A stretch of 64,000 nt of DNA from Xenopus tropicalis (lineage: Eukaryota; Chordata; Amphibia; Anura; Pipidae): contig NC_030678.2 of NCBI RefSeq assembly GCF_000004195.4, forward strand, positions 77,869,404-77,933,403. Reading direction: 5' to 3'. The notes beneath the pieces are model-generated. The model did not search any database, was not told the DNA's origin, and saw nothing but the letters and a program-made list of their open reading frames with translations. Both the position numbers and the translations under genes were made by a program. Positions 1 through 30,775 of this stretch are shown in pieces. The stretch's first letter is position 1, and each line of letters opens with the position of its first letter.

Positions 1-3000
1 TGGTGAGTTTTTATGTATTAGACTCTAAACTCACATTTTAATAAATCTGCTGCTAAGAAAACCTGATACATTTACTGTAGTTGGCTACCTACCATCATGA
101 AGGTAAACAACAAAATAAACTAAAATAGAAAAGTAACAAAACAGATTATATAGAATATACACTTACAAGTCCTATATAATATAACCATAGTGGGCAGATT
201 GTTAAAATGGGCCTGTTTGTTGTTCACTGTAGATGTTACCACAACATTATCCAAATTTTTATGAGATAAATATATAATGTGGACAGATCAGCCTACCCCT
301 CTGGGATGTGGGTTAGACATAAAAGTACTAGGCCTCAGTGTATGGACCCAGAGAACAGCTTCCTGCTGCAATAACTGCTCTGCAAGCATTTTACATATAA
401 TGCCAGATTGGGTGCAACCTTTGTCTACAGCACTATGCATAATTAAAAATTGCATACTGTGGGTGGTTTACAAAACAGATAAATTCACTACACATTAATA
501 TCTGCTGATCGAGCATAAGGCTTTACGTAACTTACTGAATTGGTTTGTGACCTGTTGGGGAGGATGGGATTTGGGGAAAACAAAAAAAAAAAAAACATCC
601 TAGTTTAGTTGTGACTGTTTGCACCTTATTTTAATATTCTTTCCATAATGGCACAGGAGTCAGCATTGACATCCTGCAACAGTGAGGTCCTCTGTTTCTC
701 TGCAACCATGGTATCATGATGAACTTTGTTCTTTATGGGTCTGCTTCATCATGATGAAACTAATCCTAGTGTGTCTACTAGAGAAGCTGGACTGTATGGT
801 TCACTAAGACAGAGACATGTATTATGGATGTGCCATCTCTGTAAAACACTGTGTAATATGTTGGATGACAAACTGTATAATTTAATTTATATTTAAAACA
901 CAGAGGTAATGTCACTACTTATTGAAGGCAGTCTGGTGTCCTATAGACTTGTGCATAAAATATATGTGAATCAGCCTGTTATTATAGTTGGGTGGCACTT
1001 GCAGCAGGGCTCCTCAAGATTCATTCCTGTCCTCCCTGAGTTTTCTTTTCCAGACTTTAACACCCTGCCCATTGGTTTGGACTCCAGCCTCCACCAAAAT
1101 GCTGTATTGCTTTGGAATGAATCCATTCTATGCACTTTAAACAATTTACCCCTCAGGTGCCTGTATGGTAAAATAGAATTTGGGGAGAAAAAGGGCATGC
1201 AATTACTAGAGTAACTTTCATATTCCTTTAAACTGCTTCTCAAACAGACACCACATGAAACTCTGCAGTGGTTCCCAAAATATCGGTCCATCCCTTCCCC
1301 AATTTAGACTGAGCCTGAAGGGTAGTTAGAGTGATATTTGGGGAAAAGACCTATTTGTTTTCCTAGATAAACCAGAAAGTCCAGTCTGAAGGTCACAAAA
1401 AGTGAGATTTTGGCGAACACTTCATTGCTCTCCTAGATAAATCTTCTTGGAGCTATGAATCAAACTAAATCAAAATCTATTCTCCTCCTTGAACTCTCTA
1501 TCTAAAAATCTATTATTTGTCAATAGACCTTTGTGAATTGTTCTGAGAACTTGCCTTTTTTTTTTTATTATTTATAAATTATTATTTTTTTTATTCGACC
1601 ATGCTCCCGCAAGACTTGACCATCACCAAGAGGGAACACAAGACACTGCTCTCTCTAACATCTAGGTTATTAAAAAAATGAAACAAAAAAAGCTTATAAA
1701 GTGAAGACTTCCCTGTCATTACTGAATTATATATAACAACTGTGATCCATTACCCACTCAGATCAAGACATCCTGTTACTTCCAATAAACCAAAAATGCT
1801 GTTGATTAAAACCATACAGGAGGCTATAAGGTCTGTACAAAAACAAAATGACCATTCCTTACAATGAATGCTGTTGATAAAGGGTTTAAAATGCAAAATG
1901 GATATCTTCAGAGAGAACTGGAGTTTATTAATAATAAGTGTTAATAATAATAATAAATAGGATTGTTGAAAGCAGCAATGAATAATTCAAAGCCACGGAG
2001 AGCTTTACACATTCTTTACAATCTTACCTGGGTTATTCAGCATACACTAAGCTAGGCAGGCATTATTGGTGTTCTTTGCCCACAAACAGTTTTCATCAGA
2101 GCAGATTATTACAATGTGGACTCTTCTGCGTTATCGGGCAGCCGCACCCTACCAGAAGCTGTCATAATTTTTTTAAAACTTGTCTGTGCACATATTTTGC
2201 CACCAGAATCCATTTCCATGAAAACTTATGTAACAACGTTAAAAATGTCCTTACCTTATGCACAAATGACTGTATGCCAACATACAAACTGCATGCAAAG
2301 TTTCTGCAGTTATCTTTTCATACATACAAAGGAAGCCAAAACTGCCCATTGCCTTTTTAAAGGAATACTATCATTATTTTTACAATTTATAATTAATATG
2401 ATTCATTTATTATTATTATAAGTTAACCCAAACCAGATCTAACGTTCTAGAGAGATCAGTTTAACCACATGTTTTAGCTTTCTTTTCACTGTCATCTAGA
2501 AGTGCAATATCGCAGAGTCTATAGAATACTGTTATAATGGTCATTCACCTTAAAATTAACTTTTAGGGGGAGAATTATTAATGTAAAACCCAAATTCAAA
2601 TTATGATTAAAAAATATGAATGACTGTCATTTATTAAGTGCAAAAAAATACAAAATTCTGAATGTAAAAATTTGCCATCTCAAAGCTTGCGTGTTTCTAT
2701 AGAAGTCAATTGGAGCTGTCCTAGGCAAAGTCAAGCCATATTTTCAATTCAGGATATTCATGTTTTTGAGATTTATTCCAGTGTGTAAACTTGAAAATTC
2801 CAGGTATTTTTTTATTTGGACAAGTTTTCCTTATAAAAGGAATTCTGTTATGATTGTTATGGTGTACTTCTGAGACAAATTGCAGTTGGTCTCAATTTTT
2901 TTTATTGTGGTTGCAGTTTCAGCAGCTATTTGGTTGCTAGGATCCAAATTACCTTAGCAACCAGGGTGTGGTTTGAATAAAAGACATATATAAATAGGAG

Positions 3001-3240
3001 AGGACCTGAATTGAAAAATAACTAATATAAAGTAACAACAATTATTAAACTGTAAATGTATTCAACCAATTGGGTAATACTAATAAATTAGTATCAATAA
3101 TACACAAACTCTGAGAAATACTACTACTCTTAAAAAACTAGAACCCCCAAGCAACTATCACACAAGGAATGGGAAAAAGATCTGAACACAACAATCTCAG
3201 ATTAATTGTGGTAAAGAATTCTGATTGCTACGTACAAATC
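1..3240. other. gene-poor AT-rich flank
   Basis: No exon-like sequence with family similarity is seen on either strand. The region contains A and T tracts, short ATT repeats near 1930-1960, and at 2825-3050 a copy of a dispersed repeat (GGTTGCTAGG... TTAGCAACCAGGG) that resembles 62815-63420. Confidence 0.5.
1290..1480 (+). repeat. dispersed repeat, related to 33180-33350
   Basis: Both places share phrases such as CTGAAGG, AGTTAGxGTGAxATTTGGGG, CCTAGATA and AGTCCAG in the same order. An old interspersed family, not identified. Confidence 0.45.
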
Positions 3241-3248
3241 TTCTAGAC

Positions 3249-3902
3249 CAGTGCTGTCCAACTTCTGTGGTACCAAGGGCCAGAATTTTTCTAGCCTACA
3301 TAGAAGCCAGGTTTGAACACTCCCCTCTTCTAAACCACACCCACTTCAAACCACACGAGCTTTTAAGACCATACCCACATTAATGGTGGTAGCGCAGCAA
3401 ATACCCAAATAGTTGGTGCTTACTGCAGGGATATCCCCCATCACTCATATGTGAAAGAATTATATTATTTCATATTTAGACTTACCCTTTTAAATCCATA
3501 TGCCTTCTCCTTCCCTGTGGATAGCACAGCAACCCCCAGCATATAATTACACACCTTAGGGACCATATAATGACTATTTCCAACTGCTAACAAACTTCCA
3601 GAACAAACCCCTGCCATGTTCACCTCCCAAGGCAGCATAGGACAGGCAGAGTATGGCACACACAAGCAGCATAGGGCAGGCAGAGTACTGTCTGTGTGTG
3701 CCACAATCTCCCTGCCATACCCTACCTGTGTGTGCCATACTCTGCCTGCTGTACCCTGGCTGTGAGTGTCATACTCTGTATGCTGTACCCTGCCTCAGTA
3801 CTGATACCATTTAAAGCTTACACAAAGGTAAGCAGTCACAGAAACAAGACAGGTGGGGGGCCACACAGAGGGGGGTATCAGGCCGCCAGTTGGACAGCAG
3901 TG
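3249..3902. mobile_element. hAT-like non-autonomous element A, copy 1
   Basis: The ends are CAGTGCTGTCCAACTTCTG and, reversed, CAGCAGTG at 3902. The flanks are TTCTAGAC (3241-3248) and TTCTAGGG (3903-3910), an imperfect 8-bp target duplication. The interior has tandem GTGTGCCATACTCTGCCTG-like units. It lies in reverse order to the copy at 8149-8807. Confidence 0.7.
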
Positions 3903-4039
3903 TTCTAGGGCTGTAAAAGTTAGGGAGATGAACTACAAATTGGCCACTAGGTAGCACTACACACCAGATAAACTTCCCCAATAGTTCTGAGCTATGTTGG
4001 CAACGTGGACAAGACAAGGGTATGCATGTTATCAAGATA

Positions 4040-4533
4040 TTGCTAAAAATACACGAATATCAATAAAAGACATTGGTGTATCCTTACTCCTTAAATACTA
4101 TACCTGAAAAGAATATTGTATTATTGGATGTACTTACTTTGCATTTGCATTTGATTAATGCTGCTAGAATGCCTAGGCACTGGAAAAAGATTCTTCCTCC
4201 AACATATATGGAATGGTGCTATCTAGTGGAAGAAATTCGAAAACTTGAGGCAATTACACATATTAAGCAATGTATACTGGAAAATCTGGGAGCCATGGCT
4301 CTCTTCTAAATTCAGCACCTGCTATATAAATGTTTAGTGACTGGACAAAAGGCTTTAAAATGTAAATCTATACAAAATGGTTTGTGGTTTGAAAATGGCA
4401 AGTAACTTGTTGTCTAGACTTGTAATTATTTAACTCTGTTGGTAAAATATTGATGTATAAACTCCTTACACTCTGTACCTCCACCCTTAAGTAAAAATAC
4501 ATAAATAACAAATATTTAAAAACAAAAAAAAAA
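4040..4533 (+). mobile_element. L1/Tx1-like LINE 3' end, pseudogene
   Basis: The frame from 4073 ends with WKKILPPTYMEWCYLVEEIR and a short tail to 4308, matching the extreme C-terminus of L1/Tx1 reverse transcriptase ORFs in shape. It is followed by about 200 bases of 3' UTR and an A-rich end at 4520-4533. Strongly 5'-truncated. Confidence 0.6.
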
Positions 4534-4752
4534 ACTAGCCTAACAGAGCACTAGTTTTTTGGCTCAGGGGTCAGTGACCCCCATTTGAAAGCTGCAAAGA
4601 GTTACAAGGAGGCAAATAATTCTATAACATACTAAAAACTAATGTAAAGGCTAATCACCCCTTTAACCTGAATGTCAACCATCCCCTTTAAGTCCTGAAT
4701 CATTTACGAAGTCTATAGCTGGAGAATGCACATAACAGAACTTAAAAAATGC

Positions 4753-5040
4753 ATTAAAGGAGAACTATACCCAACCCAGCTATAAAAGCCCCCTTAACTC
4801 ATTTGCCTCAACCCCCTTCACCTCTCCCTTATTGCATAATCTGTAACTTAAAAAACTGTCCATGTCACAAACCCCAACCTAAAAATGCAGAGCAGAGCAG
4901 CGCAGCTGCGTACCTGGGCGTCAACTTCTGTTTAATCGTAGAAGCTTTGGGTCTCACAGCCGACACGGACCTCTGCATTTTTAGGTTGGGGGTTTGCGAC
5001 AGGTGCAGTTTTTTAATGTTTTAAAAGGTGATCTGTAAAA
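4753..5040. repeat. TTAAAGGAGAACTA-type repeat with internal inverted repeat
   Basis: Starts at TTAAAGGAGAACTATACCC. Inside, AACCTAAAAATGCAGAG (about 4876-4892) is mirrored by CTCTGCATTTTTAGGTT (4971-4987), forming a hairpin. The right end is unclear. Confidence 0.5.
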
Positions 5041-5668
5041 CATCACTGTGAGGGAAGTGTGATAAAAAAAAAAAAAAAAAAATATCACACCATCTTAAGT
5101 AGAAAGGATAAGCATTAAACATAATTAAAAACTGTAATCAAATGGAAATCACTTAATACACAATAAATGTTCCAATCTTTTCATACAATAGGTGCATAGT
5201 TTTGTAACAAGTGTTTTTTGTAAGCAATCAGCCCTCCACAAAACAGCAGAAAACCATTAATTTATAAGTATTTTGTCATGGAAATTGATCGCCATCTAGA
5301 GGAAACTCTCTACACTACATCTTCATGTGGAACACAGCAAATTGTTTTAGCTCATTAAATGCAGGGTCCTTATGAAAATCTAAAGCGGTTATTCCTGACA
5401 AATGAAGAAAATGTCTAGAAATGTATTACTTGCTATAATACAATGTAAATGGCACGTGAAAACATTACCTGCACAACACTATAATAACAAGGCAATAAAT
5501 GCCCAAAGTATTTCTTTAAATTGTGGTAACTTTGTAGCTCCTTTTTCCTAAACTAATAGTTTATATAACAGTACTGTAATTTCAATAACAACAAAATGTA
5601 TCCTGACATTTATTGGATGATTTAGCTAATGAGTGGTGCCAAGAGTCAGATGCTGTGTACCTATAGAG

Positions 5669-5936
5669 CAGGGATCCCCAACCTTTTTTAACTTGTGAGC
5701 CACATGCAGATGTAAAAGTGTTGGTGAGCCACACAAGCATGGCTAGCAAATAAGGACTGTGATTGGCTGTTGGTAGCCACATGTGGACTGCTAGCCTGCA
5801 GGAGGCTCTGCTTGGAGTAAAACTGTGTCACTGGACTTCCAAACTTGCCTCCAAGCCAGAAATATAAAAATAGGCACCTACTTTGAATCCTCTGGGAGCA
5901 ACATGTTGCTCACGAGCCACTGGTTGGGGAGGACTA
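5669..5936. mobile_element. hAT-like element B (GATCCCCAACC family), copy 1
   Basis: Starts CAGGGATCCCCAACC and ends near GGTTGGGGAGGACTA, flanked by perfect CTATAGAG (5661-5668 and 5937-5944). The interior phrases GAGCCACATG, GCAACATGTTGCTCACGAGC are shared with 14121-14364 and 19424-19740. Confidence 0.8.
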
Positions 5937-6027
5937 CTATAGAGCATACATCCAGCAAGTTTAGCTTGACTTGTATGACCAATACAAAATCATACCATCT
6001 AGCCATAACAGTGGGCAGGAAGGGAAT

Positions 6028-6309
6028 TAAGAATGCATCCAATCCAGGATTTGGTTCAGGATTCTGCCTTTTTCAGCAGGATTTGGATTTAGCTGAATCC
6101 ACCCTCCTGGCCAAACCAAATCCTTAAAATTGTGTGACTTTTTGTCACATAAACACGGAAGTGGAAAATTTGTCGCCACGCATGCTCTTTAACCCTTCTG
6201 TATCCTAATTTACACATGCAAATTAGGATTTGGTTTGGTATTCGGACAAATCTTTTATGAAGGATTTGGGGTTCGGCCAAATTCGAAAAGTCGATTTGGT
6301 GCATCCCTA
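6028..6309. mobile_element. hAT-like element C (GATGCACC/GGATTTGG family)
   Basis: Right end GGTGCATCCCTA and left end TAAGAATGCATCC; target duplication AAGGGAAT at 6020-6027 and 6310-6317. Related, more decayed copies lie near 55110-55205 and 59697-59910. Confidence 0.72.
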
Positions 6310-7556
6310 AAGGGAATTAAACTGATCAAGGCCTTAAATATCCTTAGGAAATACCAGAAGTTAAAGTCTATAGTTAAATAAAGAGACTCAAACAGCATTA
6401 AAAATGTACATTTATTTTCTAAATCCACAAATAAAAAAAAAATCTATGGTATTCACAGAGATATCAGAATCCACGTTTCAGTTCTACATGTTGGGCCGCA
6501 GCAAGCAAACATGTGTAAGAGAACTGCGCAGGCAAAGGCATCTCTACACGCATTTATCTAAGCACCAGCTCTCTATTGGCTGTACAACACACATTCATTT
6601 ACGTGTAGAGCAAAGGCACGTGATGCATGCGCACAACTCCCTACGCATGTATGCAGGGAGTGCATAGACCCTGGCACAATTATTGCACAACTGTATTATT
6701 TTAATTTGTAATAGCTATGCTATTTAAGAAGCATTTGTTCCCCAGAGGTGGCAGCGCGTGCACAAGTAAACCCCTCCTTGGTACTATAACTGTTCAGAGG
6801 ATACTAGTTTTAATGGCCTTGTCACATTTATTATACGTTAGCCCAACCCAAACTGCCTGTGCCCACAAACAGCTTAGATGCATTCTGCCGCTCTAAATAA
6901 TGGGCTGCTAACATTGTGCAAGAGAACCCCAAGGGGGGAATGCATAGCAAAATGCATAACGGTAAATATGAAACTGCATTACCACAACGGGAAAGAGATG
7001 AGTGTATTTCCTGCTGGTGAGATACAAAGTGTATCAACAGGAGAGCATGTCACCAGCAAAGCATTTTCATTAGATCAAAGTCACTTTATCTGTTTACATC
7101 CTTTTGCCAAAAAGAAAGTCAGACTAATAATATATACTTTTGTGCTGGTGCTTTGTTGTGGGTTTGTAGCTATATTTTTATAAATACAGGTATACATAAA
7201 CAACGTGTTCACACAAGTTCAGTCATATATTGTTACATCATCACATGAATATTACTTGTACCCAGGTTAAAATGGAATAATTTGCCAATCAATGCTGATA
7301 CTGGAAAACCCAGGAATACTGACCCATCATCACTCCAGCTTCCTCTCTGCCACACTTGGAGAAACTACAGCCCTAGATATGACTGGTTATTGCTCCATCT
7401 CTAAGGCTGGTGCTAGCGTGTTGTGTACATATCCTTGGACTGCTTAGTGATACTTGATTAGAGCACCACATGGCTAAGCAAGCGCTCTTAGTCTTTATCT
7501 GCACAATACAAGCAGATGGCATTTTACTGTATCACTGTCACTTGAATGGTTCCTAT

Positions 7557-7885
7557 ATAAGGGCTCTGGCACACGGGGAGATTAGTCGCCCGCGACAAAT
7601 CTCCCTGTTCGCAGGCGACTAATCTCCCCGGATTGCCATCCCACTGGCGAAAATGTAAGCCGCCGGTGGGATGGCACACACTGCACAGGCGATTTCAGCA
7701 AATCGCCGAAAAATGCCTCGCGAGGCAACTTTGGCGATTTGCCGAAATCGCCTGCGCAGCATGTGCCATTCCACCGGCAACTTACATTTTCGCCAGTGGG
7801 ATGGTAGTTCGGGGAGATTAGTCGGCCATGACAAATCTCCCTTGTCACGGGCGACTAATCTCCCCGTGTGCCAGAGCCCTTATAA
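7557..7885. mobile_element. long inverted-repeat element D (GGGCTCTGGCACACGGGG)
   Basis: The two halves mirror each other: TAAGGGCTCTGGCACACGGG on the left reads as the reverse complement of the right end, and GGCGATTT...AAATCGCC lies near the middle. Only short non-coding sequence lies inside. A partial copy is at 46129-46250, and a related end is at 60280-60330. Confidence 0.75.
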
Positions 7886-8148
7886 GACATTCTGTAAGCA
7901 ACAGACTAGATGCCATTATATGATATCATGAGGCATCTGTTTTAGTTATTTACTGAGTGCTGCTCTTATTGTTTATTTGCATGGCACAAAACTGTTCTAT
8001 TTGTATTAAGTGTGTCTTCTGGTATGAGCTTTGGAGCTAGGCAAGTATTTTTTAATGACTCACTTAAGGACAAAGGCACCTATGGGATTTGAGGCATTTT
8101 CCATGTTGCAATTTTATTATCCATGACATCTTCCATTGTCCTCTAGAC

Positions 8149-8807
8149 CAGTGCTGTCAAACTGGCGGCCCCCCACCTGTCTGGCTGCTTTGATGGCTTA
8201 CTCTTGTGTAAACTTTAAATGGTATCAGTACTGAGATTAACTGCCCCCCTGCATGGTTCTCACCTCAGATTCAGGATGTAATCCCCCCTGTATTGCTTAA
8301 ACATGTAATCCCCTGTGTTATTCACACCTTTTAATCTCTGCATTGTTCACCCCCTGCAGTGTTCACACCTCAGGCTCAGACTGTAATCACCCACATTGTT
8401 CCCCTGTTCACACCTCAGACAGACTGTAGGAGCAGTAGAAACCCACAAATAATCCCTGCACACTACAAAAAGAACATATACTGAGGTGGTACTGTGCCAT
8501 ACAGCATAGGGCAAGCAGAGTATGGCGCGCACACACAGTCAAAGTATGGCGCACACACAGTCAAAGTATGGCGCACACACAGTCAAAGTATGGCGCACAC
8601 AGGCAGGGCAGGGAAGGCAGAGTATGGCAGGTTTTTGCTGTACTACAACCATTATTATGGGTATGGTCATGTGATAACACAGGTGTGGTTTCAAGTGGGT
8701 GCAGTTTCAAAAAGGGGAGTGGTCAAAACTGGCTTCCATTATTGGCCCTCCACCACGTAGGTCGGAAAAATTCCGGCCCTTGGTACCACAGAAGTTGGAC
8801 AGCACTG
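8149..8807. mobile_element. hAT-like non-autonomous element A, copy 2
   Basis: The element is bounded by a perfect 8-bp target duplication CTCTAGAC (8141-8148 and 8808-8815). Its ends CAGTGCTGTC and GACAGCACTG are inverted. It carries a 22-bp minisatellite of about three and a half units at 8520-8605 (GTATGGCGCACACACAGTC type). No transposase is seen. Confidence 0.8.
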
Positions 8808-8815
8808 CTCTAGAC

Positions 8816-9490
8816 AATCACCTGAAAGGATTTGTTCAAAGTTAGATGAACTAGCCCTTTTCGGTGATTTTTCACTAGGGCAATGGAGAGTGATTTCAAG
8901 CTTTGTTGCTACTAAAAAACACATTGCATTATTACCCCATGTGCCAATGTCCTAAAGTGTTGTATGGTCATACTTCGTTATTGCTGCCAGTTTTAAATTT
9001 TCCACATACAACAGGATGTATATTGCCCAAAGTATATAATTCATGCCTGAAAATCTGTTTTCAGCCATCTTATTCCAAATTCTTCTGTTCTTTTATCAGG
9101 CAGTTATTTTGCAAGGGAGGCACAACTTTAATTGCTAAAAGGAATACCTGTAAATATATCATTTAGGGGATTCACCCACCACCAGGTGTAAACAGCATTA
9201 AAACAGGACAAAACCGTGGAACTATTTCATTAATAATATATTCTTTGGTTATAAATGTAAAAAAATAAAATGTAAAAATAAATGAAAGGAATGGGGGGAA
9301 AAAAGGGGGGGAAATGTAAAAGGAATGAATTGAAAGGAGAACGCAGGGTGGAGCCAGGAAAGGAAAAGAGAAGATAATCTTTGCTTTTCCTGCAGTGCAA
9401 GAAGATGGCAACTTGTAGATGTAAATTGAATGCTCCCTTCATAAACCTATTTCTGTGTCTTACACAGTCTATACTTAAAAGATAATTGCA
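8816..9490 (-). other. slc9a1: probable slc9a1 3' UTR region
   Basis: No coding sequence is seen here. On the minus strand an ATTAAA lies at 9127-9132, about 360 bases after the stop, and AATAAA at 8113-8118, beyond the hAT-like element. I cannot tell which one is used. The stretch 9200-9400 is purine-rich on the plus strand. Confidence 0.4.
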
Positions 9491-27256
<17,766 letters not shown>

Positions 27257-27357
27257 TATTAATTACTGGACCCTGTGTACCTAACAACGTGATTTAAACA
27301 CCACTTGATAACACACCTGCATAAAAGTATGCATCAGCCTGCTATGGAATGGCTTTG

Positions 27358-27392
27358 TGTACACACACATATACATATATATACACACAAGA
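27358..27392. repeat. CA/TA microsatellite
   Basis: Imperfect ACACAC and ATAT units just upstream of the slc9a1 start codon, likely in its 5' UTR or promoter-proximal DNA. Confidence 0.75.
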
Positions 27393-27589
27393 ACAAGCAA
27401 GACTAACTACTTCTGTGTATCCCCATAGACAAGGACAAGGCTACATGTACTCCCAATACAACCAAGGCCGCCATCGGGGAATGAAAGGAGGGCAGCCGTC
27501 ACAATCTCTGTGGGTTTTGTGGTTTAAAGGATTTCCCGGCTATGCTGCACTTATTCAATTACCGGCCCCTTTGCTTTCAGTGAGCTACA

Positions 27590-27900
27590 GACTTTGGGAG
27601 GAATTCCGGTCGCTAAAGTGCCTGTATGTTCTTTCCCCTACACAGCTTATAATGCCAAACAGTCCCGAGTTCCCATACACAGCCACCAGCCCCGTACGCT
27701 ACTTAGACCTCCCGCAAAATTGTTAACTGCAGGTTCCCAGCCTCCTGTCTTTAAGAAAATCTCAACGCCCCAAGTCTCATCTCGCGAGACTTGCGTCACG
27801 CCCACAGGTAAGAGCAGTGACGCATCACGTAGACGCCTTGTGGGAGTGAGCAGTCGGCGGGGTTCAGAAGCTGGAAATGAGTTGCCGTAGCTCAACTTTA
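27590..27900 (-). promoter_or_regulatory. slc9a1: probable slc9a1 promoter with TCTCGCGAGA palindrome
   Basis: This stretch, 340-640 bases upstream of the slc9a1 start codon, has more CpG than its surroundings. It contains the exact palindrome TCTCGCGAGA at 27780-27789, a motif known from many TATA-less housekeeping promoters in vertebrates, and CRE-like TGCGTCAC and GTGACGCATCACG nearby. No TATA box is obvious. The first exon may be spliced or continuous 5' UTR; I cannot place the start of transcription. Confidence 0.5.
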
Positions 27901-28076
27901 AATCTATTTTGTCTACTTCTGTTAGAGGGAAAGAAACAGCAGAGATTTTAGTGTGTTGTTTTATGCCTTTCCGTCTGTCACCTTAGTCCCCAGTGTTATT
28001 AGAAGTCATTTATACATGTTGCTCAGACTTTTGAATTGTGCCAGGGCGCTAATACTTTTTCCTGGTTGCCGACAGC

Positions 28077-28800
28077 ATACCTCCTAACATTTTGAAAATG
28101 GAAAGAGGGACAAAAAGAAATGATATTTTTAAAACCACACCCCTTAAGTACCACTCCCATTTGACTATATTTGGAAGGTTAATTTCAACACATTTCTGGG
28201 GGGTTTGGGGTCTTGTTTTATGTATTATTAAAGTTTTGTTAAAAAAGCTGAAATTAAGCTGGAAGTCTTGGTTCCCCCAAGAGACCTGTTTAACTTATTA
28301 TTTACAATTGTATCTTAAGTGCTGGGGGGGCTTTTTAACTTCCTGGGCTCTCTGCCAAAAGCTACTTTTTAATTAAATTTGTATCTTTTTTTAGCTTCAG
28401 TGCAGGAGATCAAAGGAAAAAGAGGGACTTTTTAGTAAGAATACAGGACTGTGGGATGAGCTGTCAAAAGAGGGACTGTCCTTCGAAAATTGGGACAGTT
28501 GGTAGGGATGCCAACAGTCAGGGCCGGATTTATCTTCAGGGCGCCCCGATGGCCGCCCCCGTTGGTCGCCCCGCCCCCTGTGCGCATGCACGAACGCGCG
28601 ACACACCCCCGTGCGCAGGTGCGAGTGTGCATGCGCAAACCTTTAAACTCCCATACGGAGCAGTGGGGAGAGGTCCCGACTGCTCCGTATGGGAGCCAAA
28701 TTTAAAAATTTTGTTGGGGCGGCATGCCGCCCCTAAATTCTGCCGCCCTAGGCCCGGGCCTTTGTGGCCTTTCCACAAATCCGGGCCTGCCAACAGTACC
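28077..28800. repeat. CCTAACATTTTGAAAATGG repeat, host of nested element F
   Basis: AGAGGGACAAAAAGAAATG and later AGAGGGACTGTCC...GGGACAGTTGGTAGGGATG are parts of one dispersed repeat. It is split at its right end by element F. Confidence 0.5.
28519..28789. mobile_element. hAT-like GC-rich element F, copy 1
   Basis: The ends CAGGGCCGGATTT and AAATCCGGGCCTG are inverted, with perfect CCAACAGT duplications (28511-28518 and 28790-28797). It has an internal hairpin CTCCCATACGGAGCAGT / ACTGCTCCGTATGGGAG. It lies about 0.65 kb upstream of the slc9a1 promoter motif. Confidence 0.87.
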
Positions 28801-29249
28801 TGCTGCCAGGACAGCCTCCAGAAACTTAGGGGCCCCGTAGAAGAAGCGGTTTATATGGAACCCCTCATGAGCACAAGCACACTGTATCAAGATTTTGGCC
28901 ATTTTTTGTGTATGCAATATCAACAGCTGAAGTTACTCTATAATAAACAGTTCATATTAAGACTTTCATTAATGTGTTGGAGGTCTACCTCTTTCCTAAC
29001 CTTACTCTGGCTGTCATTGCTTGATATAAAAAATACTTAACTTTTTGCACAAGTAACATAAACTGTGTATGTTTAGGGGCCCAATAACTAGTCACTAGTA
29101 GTTAAAATTGTAAACATAATGAGCTAATAAGTGGCTTGATGTGGTGCTGAGAGAACGCACACTGCGAGAGCTACTGGCCAGTGCAACGATCAATTTCCGC
29201 TACGACTAGAAGGCATTTCACAGAGTAGACTGGAAGTTTCTCGTTAAAT

Positions 29250-30775
29250 CTGAACTATAGGATTAGGATCCCAAATGCTTAACTGGATTTCAGCTCTATA
29301 CTCAACCCCCTCTGCTAGGTTAAAAATCAATGGCACCCTTCTCAATCCACAAAGGAACCTGCCAATTATGTTTTCTGTCGCCCCTTTTATTTGTCATATC
29401 CATAGAGAGCTTCCTCAATTATATCACGCAATAAATGTCACAGGTATTGAAGTGGGCACAAGAAAGCAGAAATAGCTGGATACGCAGATGACCTGTTACT
29501 CTTTCTATGATGTCCACAGTTCTCTATACTAAACCTATTACCAGAACTGGACCAGTTTAACAATCTAAGCAACTTTAAAATACATTTAGCTAAATCAGAG
29601 GTTATGAATATAAGCATACCTTAGAATGAATATAACACCATAATGAGCAATTTCCCTTTAAAAGTAGCCCGCTGATATAATTAGGGTCTAAAAACGAATT
29701 TGTCTATACACACCATGGTAAAACTAGACTATTAGGGCCTGCTTAATAGAGTGCAACAAGACCTCAAAAATTTAATGAATATGAATATCCTTTTATCGCT
29801 GACAGAACAGATAAAAAGCTAGTATACTCCCTCCAAGTATGGGATAATCTTGTTAACACTGCAAAATGAATTGGAAAACCATCCCGATTTACCCCAATAT
29901 TTGGCAACCCCACTTTTCCACTGGGAAAAAATCACAAATTATATGACAGATGGCAAGTAAAACAACACCAGGTAGTCTATTTTTTCTCTCTGGAAATACT
30001 ATCCCACCTATAGACAACATTCTCCCTCATCTCCAGCCTACACCACCTGACCAGTTCAAATACGAACAAATTAAACATTTACCATTTATCTAGCATTATC
30101 ACACATTACCATGTCATGTCGTGTAACCAAAACCTTGCATACCCAAATAGAGCTATTATGGAAAGCCATACTTAACCATAAAGATACCCCCAATCATTTC
30201 TTCAAAGTCAAATTGGAAGAACAAGTGGGCAGAACTTTAGAGAACAAGGAATGGGAGAAAATAGTCTCACTAATATGCTCTACCTCTATTTGTATATGAA
30301 TACATGAACTAAATTACAAAATATTAAGTAAATGGTGCAGAACTCCAGTCAAACTAGCCAAGATATATTAAACAGTTCCATCCACCTGTTGGAGATGTCC
30401 TATTGGGCCAGGCACACTTTCTTACATTTTCTGGGAATGCCCAATGCTGTCTGATTACTGGAACAAAGTATGCAAAGCTATCACTGATGTGACAAATGCG
30501 GAGGTCCTGAATGAACCACTTACTATAGTTTTACACCATACACCTATAAGCAGAAAAATATACCAGAAAACGCTAGTACCAATTATGTTGGACTCAGATA
30601 AACTTCTAATACCTTAGAGATGAGGACAGTCTTTGCCACCGAGTTTTCCTGATTAGTTACGTAAGATCATGGAAATCGAAAGATTTGAGAGCTACAAAGC
30701 ATCAACAGCACAAGAGGAGCAACAATTATCTCAAAAATGGTTTTATTGGATTAGATACAAAGAAACAAATCAATA
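29250..30775 (+). pseudogene. L1/Tx1-like LINE relic
   Basis: Broken frames encode LKINGTLLNPQRNLPIMFSV, then GYADDLLLF (YADD at 29481-29492, the reverse transcriptase active site), later CWRCPIGPGTLSYIFWECP (30387-30445) and KIMEIERFESYKASTAQEEQ (about 30664-30723), the C-terminal order of L1-type ORF2. Many stops and frameshifts show it is dead. Confidence 0.72.

Noticed and set aside
8520..8605. Regularly spaced repeat that might suggest a CRISPR array
   Set aside because: It is a plain 22-bp tandem repeat with no variable spacers, inside a hAT-like element in vertebrate DNA.
28456..29040. 194-codon plus-strand open frame rich in Pro and Arg
   Set aside because: It runs through element F and flanking repeats; GC-rich repeat DNA often stays open by chance.
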